Source: Hevea brasiliensis
Taxonomy: Eukaryota > Streptophyta > Magnoliopsida > Malpighiales > Euphorbiaceae
DNA length: 64,000 bases
Direction of reading: 5' to 3'
Assembly: GCF_030052815.1 (NCBI RefSeq)
Contig: NC_079501.1
Coordinates: 94,922,017 to 94,986,016 of the forward strand
The notes beneath the pieces were generated by a model. That model worked only from the letters and a program-made list of their open reading frames with translations, ran no database searches and was not told the origin of the DNA. Every line of letters starts with the position of its first letter. Position 1 is the stretch's first letter. Positions 1 through 11,300 of the stretch are shown piece after piece. The translations under genes were made by a program, and so were the position numbers.

Positions 1-138
1 GACTTCGAGTCGGAGTGTGCATGGTTCTTAAGGATATCTATCTAGTATCAAACCAAAATTAAATAAAAAAAAATTAATTTTATACATACATTTTTTATTT
101 TTTTTAAATATATATATATTATAATTATATATATTTAC

Positions 139-481
139 ATGCAATTCAGATTGTTATCTTTTATTTTCCTTTATATTTTTTTAATAATTTTAGTTATATT
201 TATATTAAATCACTTTATAATAATTAATTATAAGTGTACTACTATATGTTTAATCTTTAATTATATATATATATATATATATACTTCGTATTTAAATATC
301 ATATTATTAAAAATAGCTAACATATATATTTTAATATCAATCTCTAAACTTAAATGATAATTTAAATAATAAATATAACTTTTTATGACAATAATTGTAT
401 ATAAAATTATTTTGAAAAATCAAAATTTAAATTAAAACTATACCGAATTGGTTAAAAGAATTCACAGCTTCATATGGGAGG
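139..481. other. AT-rich unit leader, no gene seen
   Basis: Very AT-rich sequence with an AT microsatellite near 264-282. It is nearly identical to 49168-49496 in unit 3 and more diverged from about 28960-29280 in unit 2. A short open frame here lies entirely in AT-rich sequence and has no recognisable domain, so I do not call it coding. Confidence 0.6.
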
Positions 482-830
482 GTTTCTTTGTTAGGGGCAG
501 AGTTATGGTCTATTTTCGAGGAGCTTAAATTAGAGTGGTTATCGTCGGATCTTTGTTGAGAGTGATACTTAATTTGCTTGCTATTTAAATTGTCGAGGGT
601 AGTTCTCCTACTCTTGCTACCCTTCGACCTATGGTTCGTTCCATTCTTCATCTTCCTCAGCTTGATTGGAATGTTAGCATTGTTCATATTTTTCGAGAAG
701 CTAATGCTTGCGCTAATTGACTTGCTGGTTCAATTTTGTCTCTTCCTATTGGTGTCCAAATTTTGAATGTTCTTCCAGCATGGCTTTGCTCGAAGAAATT
801 ATTAGGTGCACCCGGTACATATATACTATA
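482..830 (+). pseudogene. RNase-H-like (RVT_3 type) relic, unit 1
   Basis: The plus-strand translation contains a stretch like WNVSIVHIFREANACA, typical of the C-terminal half of plant RNase-H-like domains found at the end of LINE-type reverse transcriptases and in free-standing RNase-H-like genes. The frame is broken. Where unit 2 reads ADWL (the usual family sequence), this copy reads AN followed by a stop, from two G-to-A changes. A diverged N-terminal part precedes it in another frame. There is no start, no complete domain and no neighbouring reverse transcriptase, so it is a dead fragment that was duplicated with the unit. Confidence 0.6.
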
Positions 831-883
831 TCTTACAATAATGTAGGATCCACTCTCTATTTTTTAGTAATTCCGATATATTT

Positions 884-3605
884 CACCATAAGAAATGTTA
901 AAAATAACTACAAAAATTATCGACTACAGAATTTCATTGGTAATTTACTGACGTTTTACAGACGAAAAAAAGAAATAAAATTTAAACCAATTTTTACCGA
1001 CGAAATTACTAACAAACACTTTACGACGATGTAATTTCATGGGTAAAAGTGGTGCCTAACATTGACGGTAAAATTAGCGACCAAATAAAAAAAATATTGA
1101 CTAAATTTTTCGTCTATAATTATCAACGAAACGCTTTTCATAGGTAATATTAAGGAGAAAATGGAGAAAAAAATTTCTAAAAAGGTCAAAAAATTTTACC
1201 TATGATTTTTTTTATCAGTAATTACCAACGAAACGCTTTTCGTAGGTAATATTAAAAAGAAAATAGATAATAAAATTTAAAGAAAAAATACCTACGAATT
1301 TTTTTTGTCAGTAATTACCTACGAAACGCGTTTCGTTGGTAATATTAAAAAGAAAATAGAGAAAAAAATTTCTAAAAAGCTTAAAAAATTTTACCTATGA
1401 AAATTTTTTCGTTAGTAATTACCAACGAAATGTTTTTCGTAGGTAATATTAAGGAGAAAATAGAAAATAAAATTTAAAGAAAAAATACCTACGAATTTTT
1501 TTGATCGGTAATTACCAATGAAACACATTTCATAAGTAATATTAAGGAGAAAATAGAGAAAAAAAATTCTAAAAAGGTCAAAAAATTTTACCTATGATTT
1601 TTTTTAGTTGGTAATTACCACTTTTCATAGGTAATATTAAGGAGAAAAGAGAAAATAAAATTTAAAGAAAAAGTATCTACGAATTTTTTTTATCGGTAAT
1701 TACCAACGAAACACGTTTCATAGGTAATATTAAGGAGAAAATAGAGAAGAAAAATTCTAAAAAGCTCAAAAAATTTTACCTATGAAAATTTTTTCGTTAA
1801 TAATTACCAACAAAATACTTTTCATGGATAATACTAAGGAGAAAATATAAAATAAAATTTAAAGAAAAAATATCTATGAATTTTTTTCGTCGGTAATTAC
1901 TAATGAAACGAGTTTCGCAAGTAATATTAAGGAGAAAATAGAGAAGAAAAATTCTAAAAAGCTCAAAAAATTTTACCTATGAAAATTTTTTCGTTAATAA
2001 TTATCAACAAAATACTTTTCGTGGATAATACTAAGGAGAAAATATAAAATAAAATTTAAAGAAAAAATATCTATGAATTTTTTTCGTCGGTAATTACCAA
2101 CGAAATGCTTTTCGTATGTAATATTAAGAAAAAAATAGAAAATAAAATTAAAAAAAAATACCTACGAAATTTTTTTGTCGGTAATTATCAACAAAATGTT
2201 TTTCGTAGGTAATATTAAGGAGAAAATAGAGAAGAAAAATTCTGAAAAGGTCAAAAAATTTTACGAATGAATTTTTTTAGTCGGTAATTACCAACGAAAC
2301 GCTTTTCGTAAGTAATATAAAGAGAAAATAGAGAAGAAAAGTTCTAAAAAAGTCAAAAAATTTTACCTACGAATTTTTTTAGTCAGTAATTACAAACAAA
2401 ATGATTTTCGTATGTAATATTAGAGAGAAAATAGAATATAAAATTTAAAGAAAAAATACCTACAAATTTTTTTTCGTCATAATTACCAACAAAACGCCTT
2501 TCGTAAGTAATATTAAAGAGAAATAGAGAAGAAAAATTTTAAAAAGCTTAAAGAATTTTACCTATGAATTTTTTTCATTGGTAATTATCAACGAAACGCT
2601 TTTCGTAAGTAATATTAAGAAGAAAAATTATAAAAAGGTCAAAAAATTTTACCTACGAATTTTTTTAGTCGGTAATTACCAACAAAATATTTTTCGTAGG
2701 TAATATTAAGGAGAAAATAAAAATAAAATTGAAAAAACAATACCTATGAATTTTTTTCATTAGTAATTACTAACAAAATGTATTTCGTAGGTAATATTAA
2801 GGAAAAAAATAGAGAGAAAATGTTTTAAAACAATACCTACAATTTTTTTTCGTCGGTAATTACCAACGAAATATTTTTCATAGGTAATATTAAGGAGAAA
2901 ATAGAAAATAAAAATTTTAAAAAATAACTACGAAAATTTTTTCATCTGTAATTACCAACAAAATATGTTTAGTTGGTAATTCATTGATAAATCACAAAAA
3001 ATCTGAAATTTCTACATCATTTGTAAATAGATAGGAGGGGAGGGAGTTTGTCTATAAAAGAAAAATTACTTCCCAACATAAAGGCAATTGTGGTATAGCC
3101 ATTATGTGGGGCATACTTTGAGTCTCACTAGTAATTTTTTTTTTAAATCAATTAAATCTTAAAAAATTATAAATTAATTTTGCATTTAAATTAAAATAAT
3201 TAATATTTAATATTTATTTTAAAAATTAAAAAATTAAAAATAAATTAAAAAAATTATATTGAAAATTTTAAATTAAATTAAAATTAAAATTAAATTAAAT
3301 TTAAAAGTTAATTTAAATTAAAAAATTAAATTAAATTAAAAAGTAAAAAATTAATTTAAAAAATATTAAATAAAAATTAACTACGAAAATTTATTTTCAT
3401 CGATAATTATTAATGAAAAATTTTATCGGTAAATAGTCAGTAATTTATAAGACTAAAATCTTCTATGTAATTATCTATAAAAAAAATCAAATTTAGTTAC
3501 GAAATAATTCAGCGGTAATTTATCGATAATTATTGATTACCTACAAAATGTTAGTATATTTAGCTGATAATTTTCGTAGCTAATTTTTTTTAATTTTTTG
3601 TAATA
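884..3605. mobile_element. Non-autonomous CACTA-type DNA transposon, unit 1
   Basis: The element starts CACCATAAGAAAT, and its other end reads TATTACAAAAAAT on the opposite strand. Both are a few transitions away from the plant CACTA terminus CACTACAAGAAA. It is flanked by TTT on both sides (881-883 and 3606-3608), the 3-bp duplication expected for CACTA elements. Removing it with one TTT gives a sequence that lines up with the uninterrupted unit 2 site near 29720-29745. No transposase is seen. The interior is a hairpin-forming array followed by AT-rich DNA. An identically placed copy begins at 59741. Confidence 0.75.
1100..2990. repeat. CACTA subterminal tandem array, about 100-bp units
   Basis: About 20 degenerate units repeat every 90-105 bp. 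Each has a core like GGTAATTACCAACGAAA followed within a few bases by TTTCGTAGGTAAT, so each can fold on itself. Two spacer types tend to alternate: one with ATAGAGAA...TTCTAAAAAGGTCAAAAAATTTTACC and a shorter one with ATAGAAAATAAAATTTAAAG. The motif family (TACCGACGAAA-like) resembles the subterminal repeats that CACTA transposases bind, which is an inference. It is not a CRISPR array: the spacers are themselves repeats. Confidence 0.8.
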
Positions 3606-3608
3606 TTT

Positions 3609-5886
3609 AATAATCAGCCCTCTACTTATTGTTGTTGCATAATGCTAGAGTGTTTCTCATAAGTAGATTTTTTAGTTTGTTTGTTTCTTTATACTGTCAT
3701 CCTAAAACAAAATAATTAAAATATTAAATAATTTAATTGAAATTACACCTAAATTTAATTAAATTCTGATTCCAAAAATGAAATCGAACCGCACACCATT
3801 CTAAATATTGCCCGCAGATTAGCGTCTTCGTCGGCCTACGATAGTCGCCGTCTGTTCTCAACTTGTCAAAATTAGACAAGATTCATTGTCCCCTTTTTGG
3901 CTCAACTGTGACTACAAATCCACAACTGGTCGAGAGTTGGGAATGTTCACGCCACTGATCAATCATTTGTTGGTATTTCATTTTATTTTTATTAATTTAA
4001 TTTAATTTAAATTTAAATTTAATATTTTATAAATTTAAAAAATAATTTCAATACTATTAAATTACTATAGTTTTTCATTTTATTTCAATATTTAAATAAA
4101 TTATACCATAATAAATTGCATTATTAAATTCACTAAAAAAAATAGAAATGTTAATCAATATGTGTATGTTCTAACATTACCTGATTGTAAATAAATAGTT
4201 TTATTAAATTAATATTACGAATTAAATAAAAAAAACGCTTTTTATAAATATAATTTTTTAGATTTATTTATATATAAATACAATTTGTTTCATCTAATGC
4301 ATGCAAATTAATTAGGGTAAATTAATAATTTTTTAATTTTATATTATATCGTAATTAATTTTTATGTCTTTATATTTTAAAAAATATGTTAAAATATTCA
4401 TAAATTTTGATTTTATTGTATGCTTTCAATTTTCCATATTTTTTAATTTTTTATTAATAAAAAATAAAAATACCTTAATATTTCATAAGATAAACTATTA
4501 TTTCGTCTTTAATTATGAATTTTATCACTATTATAATACTTTCATCGCTTATTCTCGGTCTAACTTTATAGATAAAAATTGCTAAAAAAAATCAATTTTA
4601 CTTCACTCATCAAACTACTTGTTGGTCTATTATTTTAATATTTTATTAATTAAAATATATTAAATTTATTTTTAAATGAATTATTAATAATATTTAACTA
4701 ATATATTTCTTAGATATCATTTTACTTAAGTTTCGAATCTTCTAGTTAATTAATGCATTTTAATTCTCCAATAATTTGAAAATAATAATAATAATAATAA
4801 ATTATTATTATAATTATCTTAATATATTCTTCAAATGATTCCCATATGATCAATATGGTCAAAATTTAGTACACTAGTGCAAGGTTCCTAGCAAAAATGT
4901 TTTTACAAATTATAAAAATAAATATTATGTTTTAATAAAATTTCAATAATTCATATAAACATAAGAAAATCTAATTAATTGATGTCCTGATCATTTATAT
5001 AGGATGTGTTTCATATGCCCTTTCTTTTCTTTTTTATAGTTAGATCTATCGTAAATATATGATAAAATTCACATATAAAATAATTCATATAATTCTTTTA
5101 TATATGATAAATAAGATTTAGGCAAGTTTTTTTCCTTGACTTTGGTACTTGGGACTTGGATTATGAAGTATGGATCAATAATTAAAAAGATGTTTACCTC
5201 TCCCAGCAATGTTTAATGGTCAATTCATTCTATGGAAATGTCCTAATTGGGGACGTCAATAGTCGATTAGCGATTTCAAATTTAGGGTATGTTTAGTATT
5301 ACCGTTAAAATGACCATTGAGAACTAGTTAGAAAGTATTAAAAAATAATTTAAAATTAAATTTAATAAATCATAAAAATACTAAAATAATAAAATAACTT
5401 TTTTCAAATTGTTTGTTTTAACAGTATCTAAAATAATATTTTTTTCTTTCAAAATTAGATTTGCCTTTACACTTTCAATGTTAAACAAATACTTAGTTTT
5501 GAAAGATTATAAAATACTACCGGTGCATGTAAAAATAGTGCTATCTCACACCAAAAAAAAAAGTTCTCATTGTAATATAGAAAGTATATTTCACATAATT
5601 ATAAAAAATAATACATATACACCGAGCACATTTAATAATCTCTCCTTAGTTTTAGCTTGGTAGATTGATTCTCAAATCTAAGCCAAAATAATAATAATAA
5701 TAATAATAAAGAATTTTAGCAATTATTATCTCCTTTGCTGTTCACGAGAGGTACAGGAAATGGATATTGATCCGCAAAAGAAAAGTAAACGCAGTTCTGG
5801 CATCATTTGTATTTATTGAGAAAAATTCGCAGCTGCCTTTTCTTACTTGGGGCCATCGTCTCATGATGTTGACCTCCTGATTCAGT
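3609..5886. other. AT-rich upstream region of peroxidase 1, no gene seen
   Basis: About 2.3 kb colinear with unit 2 (29745-30021 plus 40469-42048). Unit 2 lacks about 330 bp that is present here at roughly 4411-4745. It contains short AAT-type microsatellites near 4778-4802 and 5684-5709. I see no coding potential beyond chance AT-rich frames. The last 250 bp before the TATA box is strongly conserved between the units and probably holds the promoter. Confidence 0.6.
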
Positions 5887-5894
5887 TATAAATA
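5887..5894 (+). promoter_or_regulatory. TATA box of peroxidase 1
   Basis: TATAAATA lies 63 bases before the ATG, in a segment conserved in unit 2. That spacing leaves room for a short leader of about 30 bases. Confidence 0.65.
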
Positions 5895-5949
5895 CTCACT
5901 AGCATCGGACACCCACCAACCAAAACTAAAACCTAGCAAAACCCAAGAT

Positions 5950-7189
5950 ATGGAGAGATACATTTTTTCTTCTTCAAGCCAAATTACACACATTATTATA
6001 TTAATGTGCGTCTTTGTTGTTATGTCTGCGACCTTGGTGCATGGCCAAGGCACTCGTGTTGGTTTCTATGCTACTACTTGTCCTAGAGCTGAATCCATTG
6101 TAAGCTCAACTGTTGCAACACATTTTCGAGCTAACCCTGCAATTGCTCCTGCTTTGCTGAGGATGCATTTCCATGATTGCTTTGTTCGAGGTTGCGATGC
6201 TTCTGTCCTTATTGATGGTTCCAATACTGAGAAAACTGCCCCACCAAATCTTGGGTTGAGAGGCTATGAAGTTATTGACGATGCCAAGACTCAGCTTGAA
6301 GCTGCATGTCCTGAAATTGTTTCTTGCGCTGATATTCTTGCACTTGCAGCCCGTGACTCTGTTGTTCTGGTAATCATCACATCTAATTAATCATAATGCT
6401 GCAATTCATCAGGACATTCAAACTATAAATGCTTATTTTAGCAGAGTTATAGATCAATGTGCATATATATACATATGCTTATTGCTCAAGTTAGCTCTTC
6501 AATTTTCATGCAGACTGGTGGACGAAGTTGGCTAGTGCCTACCGGACGTAGAGACGGCCGGGTGTCATTGTCATCTGAAACAACTGATTTGCCTGGCTTC
6601 ACAGAATCCATTGATTCCCAAAAGCAAAAGTTCTCTGCCAAGGGTCTTAACACACAAGATCTTGTCGTACTTGTTGGTAAGCTTTAACATTATAATATGT
6701 CCTTCCTAGATTCTGCTATGGTTATGTACGCGCTTGATCCAGTAATGTAACACTTGTCTTCTTCTATATACAGGAGGACACACCATAGGAACTACAGCTT
6801 GCCAGTTCTTTAGTTACAGATTATACAACTTCAATGGCACCGCAAGTTCTGATCCTGCCATTAATGCTTCATTCCTTCCTCAACTACAAGCACTGTGTCC
6901 ACAGAACGGAGATGGGACAAAGCGAGTTGCTTTTGATACAGGTAGTGAAAACAGATTTGATGCATCTTTCTTCGACAACCTGAGAGATGGGCGAGGAATA
7001 CTCGAGTCTGATCAGAAATTGTGGACTGATGCTTCGACGAGAGCAATTGTTCAACGTTTCCTGGGTATTACTGGTTTAGCTGCATTCAATGTTGAGTTTG
7101 GAAGATCCATGGTTAAGATGAGTAACACTGGAGTGAAGACAGGCACTGATGGTGAAATTAGGAAAATATGTTCAGCAATGAACTCATGA
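5950..7189 (+). CDS. Class III (secretory) peroxidase, peroxidase N1-like, copy 1
   Basis: Three exons, 5950-6369, 6514-6676 and 6774-7189, with GT-AG introns, give 332 residues. A hydrophobic signal peptide ends around Gly32, leaving a mature N-terminal Gln and about 300 residues, as is normal for secreted plant haem peroxidases that oxidise phenolics with H2O2 in the cell wall or vacuole. The distal site is Arg71/His75 in RMHFHDC and the proximal haem His is His197 in GGHTIG. The eight disulfide cysteines are present (44, 77, 82, 120, 126, 204, 236, 327). Asn215 and Asn225 are possible glycosylation sites. The overall sequence is closest in my memory to tobacco peroxidase N1. Family genes typically have three introns; the one near the distal His is missing here. 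Residue 122 is Glu where the family usually has Gly. A conserved TATA box precedes it, and the gene looks intact. Confidence 0.95.
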
Positions 7190-7831
7190 GACTGCCAAGA
7201 ATTTCCCATACGCAAAAGAAAAAACTTATCTAAATCTAGTTTCTCATAAAATCTAGATATAAATATATGGATTTTACGAATTTTATCTTATATATTGCAT
7301 GTTGAATTAAGATGGACTTGGTAAGTTGCCATATGGGAATACATATGTTCTATTGAAAGTCTGAAATAATCTATCTTTTATCTTATGAAAGGATAATGAT
7401 ATGATTTATTATATAGGGATGAATATTGATGTATTTAGTGTAAGCTGATAATCAAATGATATAATGTTTTCAAACTATATATATATTCTCTTATATGAAT
7501 TTTTATGCATGAACTTAATTATTATTCAATTATTATAAAATTTATTTAAAAAAAGAAAACTTAAATTAAAAATTATTAAATTTAATTAAATCAGATTAAA
7601 CTGAACCGAAATTAAATCAAAACTAATATCAATTGAAACCAATAGTAAAATTGAAATATCCTTTAATTCAATCTCGGACCTTAGAAACTTTAGATTAAAA
7701 CTAATCGCGTCTATCTAATCCCAATAATTGTTAAAATAAAAATAAAAAATTTAAATTAAATTAAGATTATTTTTAACTATATGGTTCATTAATTATTATT
7801 TAATCAATCTGATTTTTTATAAATAAAGAAG

Positions 7832-7899
<68 letters not shown>

Positions 7900-8348
7900 C
7901 TTAATAAATTTGAGTATTTATCATTTATACTTTAATAATTTTATAAAAATTTTGATACAAATATTTAATATAATAATTATTAAATTGATTTTCGTAGGAA
8001 ATCCAACTTATATTAGATATGGACCTTATCAATATCCAAAAGCCAAAAATACGAAAAATAAGTTATTGTCATTATTTGGTGGAAAAAGGTGAGCATGTCG
8101 CCAAAATTTAGAAAAGTTAAGCATACTTTGAGGGTCAAGTTGAAGAAAGGAACAAGCGTAATGATAAATTATATTAATTAGTTAAGATGCGTTTCATCGA
8201 TCCTTTCTATGAATTGATTAATGCAAGCATCAAGAGAAGCTTCTACCCATAATTCATTTAGCTTTTGCTTAATTAATCTTTGAATATGAATATAGTACAT
8301 TTTATATATTCAATCATTATAAAATAATGTGTTTATTTTTTTATTATT
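7190..8348. other. Downstream flank of peroxidase 1, no gene seen
   Basis: AT-rich sequence colinear with 43353-44085 in unit 2, including the 3' untranslated region. The AT/TG microsatellite listed separately sits inside it. No reading frame with recognisable content was found. Confidence 0.6.
7832..7896. repeat. Compound (AT)n(TG)n microsatellite
   Basis: About 11 AT units run directly into about 21 TG units. The matching place in unit 2 (about 43625-43638) has only a short TG run, so the locus has changed length since duplication. Confidence 0.95.
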
Positions 8349-8353
8349 TATTT

Positions 8354-11300
8354 TGTCATGACCTAACCTATGGGCCTGATCGGCATTAGGACCTGGGCCA
8401 GCCTAAAGCCCCCGAGACCTTTAGTAAGCTTAACTATTCCTTAACCCAATCCTAAGGCCCATTTGGGCCCAATTTCAAGAATTTAACCAGACATAGTCCG
8501 GCCATAAAATGGACCATTCAACGGGGAGTTTTTCACTCGCCCGACCTGTAAACACAATATATAATAAATTGAGGAGCTCAGCTCACCCTCCACATACTTA
8601 TAATATTATAAAGTCCAATGGGAGCTCAGTTTCCTCATCTAATCCAGTCATGCATGCAATTAATATTCTTACAAATTCAATACAATATTATATTACAGAC
8701 CCAAATTAATTAAAATACTCCTAACACATGCAGAGTCTAACTCAATTGTACAAAATACATTAGATACTACTAATTAACCTGCGAAGAAGAAGAGCATGTT
8801 AGTCACAATAAGTAATCCTCCTGTAGCCTGGAAAAGTAAGATAAACAGGACTCAGAGAGTAAAATACTGATTTTAACCACAATTTCTATAGCTATCTAAA
8901 GCTAATGTATCCTAAGGAATGGAATGCAACATCATCATAAATTTCATACAAATCACATCATAATAGTAAAAAGGCAATTTGGAGCATTCACACACTCAAT
9001 ACTGTTCAAACAGTACATATATGGGAGCTGATCCCCTATACAGTTTTCTTAATTCAACCTCTGCCAGCGAGTGTCTCTTAAGCTGGACTTTCGCTTAATA
9101 AACAAAATGCGGGGGCCAGCGAGTGTCTCTCAAGCCGTGCCTACCCCAACTTATCCATAAAGAACCAGGTCCCAGTGAATGTCTCTCAAGCCGCATCTAC
9201 CCATCCTATCCATGTCCGATACCACACACCACACGCACGCTAACGCACGCACACTATTCCAAATTACCACAAACACATCCATGGCACTTCATCAATTAAG
9301 AATGCAATATAAAATGTGCCTAGTGTTTAACTACATAGAGACATATGTATAAGTGATGCATGGGCATGCCTGAACATATAATAATATTGAAATTATAATT
9401 AAAATTAATATTTTACTCACAGACTTAAAGCAAGATCACTGCGGCGGCTGGGGGGAGGAGAAAGGCTGTCCCGGCTCACCTGACAAATTTTATTATAATT
9501 ATTTAATATATTTTACTCAATACAAGCTTGGAAAAGACCAAAGACACCCTAAGTCGGGTCGAAAATCTAGCAGAGTCTCTCCTATACCTAGAACCTACCC
9601 AACCTGCAAAAGGATTCAAAATGCACTTCTATACCCACAAGTCACACATCCACAACTCAATCACTTCACATGGTCCCTCTTGGGCCCACCCAGACAGTTA
9701 ACAACCACAATTTGAAAAATTACAATTTAGTCCCTATAATTACCCCTTTTGCAAAAACTACGCATTTGAGCTTCAAAAATTCTAAAATTTTGCCCCACGG
9801 TCCTTAGCAATATTATAGAGCTAACGCAAAAGGAATTATATTTTTCTAACCTACCACGAATATTTTATAGATTTTTAATCGAAATTAGGTACTAGATAAT
9901 TAAGAAAAATGAGGGTTCGGGTTTACCTATGCCAATTCCGACCCTGGAGACGCGTCCGAGACGTCTAAAAATGGTGGGGTAGCCTATACTTTCAACCCGG
10001 TTCTAAAGCTTTCTTGGTAGTCTGTCTGCTCGGCTCGAAATTACAGACCCGAGTAACCGTCAAATTTCTGCGAATTGAATGTACCTACGTGAAGCCCACA
10101 ACACGGGAGTTACTATATAATTTTTACAAAATTTTCTAAACTCATTTAATACTCGAAAAAATACTGTGAAGTCTCGCGGGACCCACCAAAAATGGTGTCA
10201 AAAAAATTTGAAATGGGTATTGTCGCGAAGCTCTCAACGAGTGGAGCACTCCGGTACTCTCGAATTTTTGGTGGAGTTTATAGTTTTTGAGAAATCTAGC
10301 CCGAAAGTCAAAATGAACTAAAATTTTCCGGGAAAAAATTGGACAAACCGCTCGATGGATTTTTATGTTCTTAGTGTCTATGGAAAACTGTTGAGGTGTA
10401 GATATGTTTTGGGATAAGGCCCAGTCCGATTAGTAGCCGAATTAGCCAAATTTTGGCTGGGAAGGTGAAAAGTTGCGCGGCAGTTAGGGAGAGCTTTTGG
10501 GCCTTTTTTCGCACTGGAGGGTCGGTGGCGAGGATGGGTACTAGAGGTGCACCGAGAGGCTGGGGAGGTAGTGGGGCAGCGAGAGGAGGAGAGAGGAGAG
10601 AGAAAATGAGAGAGAGAGGGAGAGTGTCGGGGGTGCGGGGAAGAGGAAGAAGAAAAGGAAAAAGGGTCGGTCCGATCCTGTCCGGTTCAATTCGATCAGT
10701 TCAATTCAAGATACTAAAAATTAAATTTTCACTCTGCCCTAGGACCAAAAATGAGGCCCAAAAATTTCGAAAAAATTTCATAAAACTCAGAAAAATTCAT
10801 AGAGTCTAAATATATTTTTAGTTTTACCCATGTGGTCTTTAAATAAATTTTTAAAAATCATCAAAGTTTTATATTTTTGAAAAATCAAACCCGATTTCAA
10901 AAATTCAAAAAAATTTCAAATAAATTTTTCCAAAATTTAAATAAAATAAAATATTAATATCTACCCATAAAATAATTAATTTAAATTCTTACAAATTCAA
11001 TATAATATTATATTACAGACCCAAATTAATTAAAATACTTCTAACACATGTAGAGTCTAAAATTTAACTCAATTGTACAAAATACATTAGATACTACTAA
11101 TTGACCTGCGAAGAAGAAGAGCATGTTAGTCACAATAAGTAATCCTCCTGTAGCCTGGAAAAGTAAGATAAACAGGAATGAGTGTTCGACTCAGAGAGTA
11201 AAATACTGATTTTAACCACAATTTCTATAGCTATCTAAAGCTAATGTATCCTAAGGAATGGAATGCAACATCATTATAAATTTCATACAAATCACATTAT

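Noticed and set aside
139..357. 72-codon frame repeated at 49168-49374
   Set aside because: The translation is Ile/Tyr/Phe-rich from AT-rich DNA and includes a microsatellite of different length in the two copies. There is no domain.
1100..2990. CRISPR-like regular spacing in the hairpin array
   Set aside because: The spacers are themselves repeats, monomers are degenerate, and the genome is a plant. It is the interior of a CACTA-type element.
10453..10809. 118-codon plus-strand frame, and a related one at 12942-13145
   Set aside because: Both lie in the GA-rich part of the two gypsy-1 LTR copies, the lengths disagree between copies, and the reading is simple-sequence Gly/Arg. It is an effect of purine-rich DNA.
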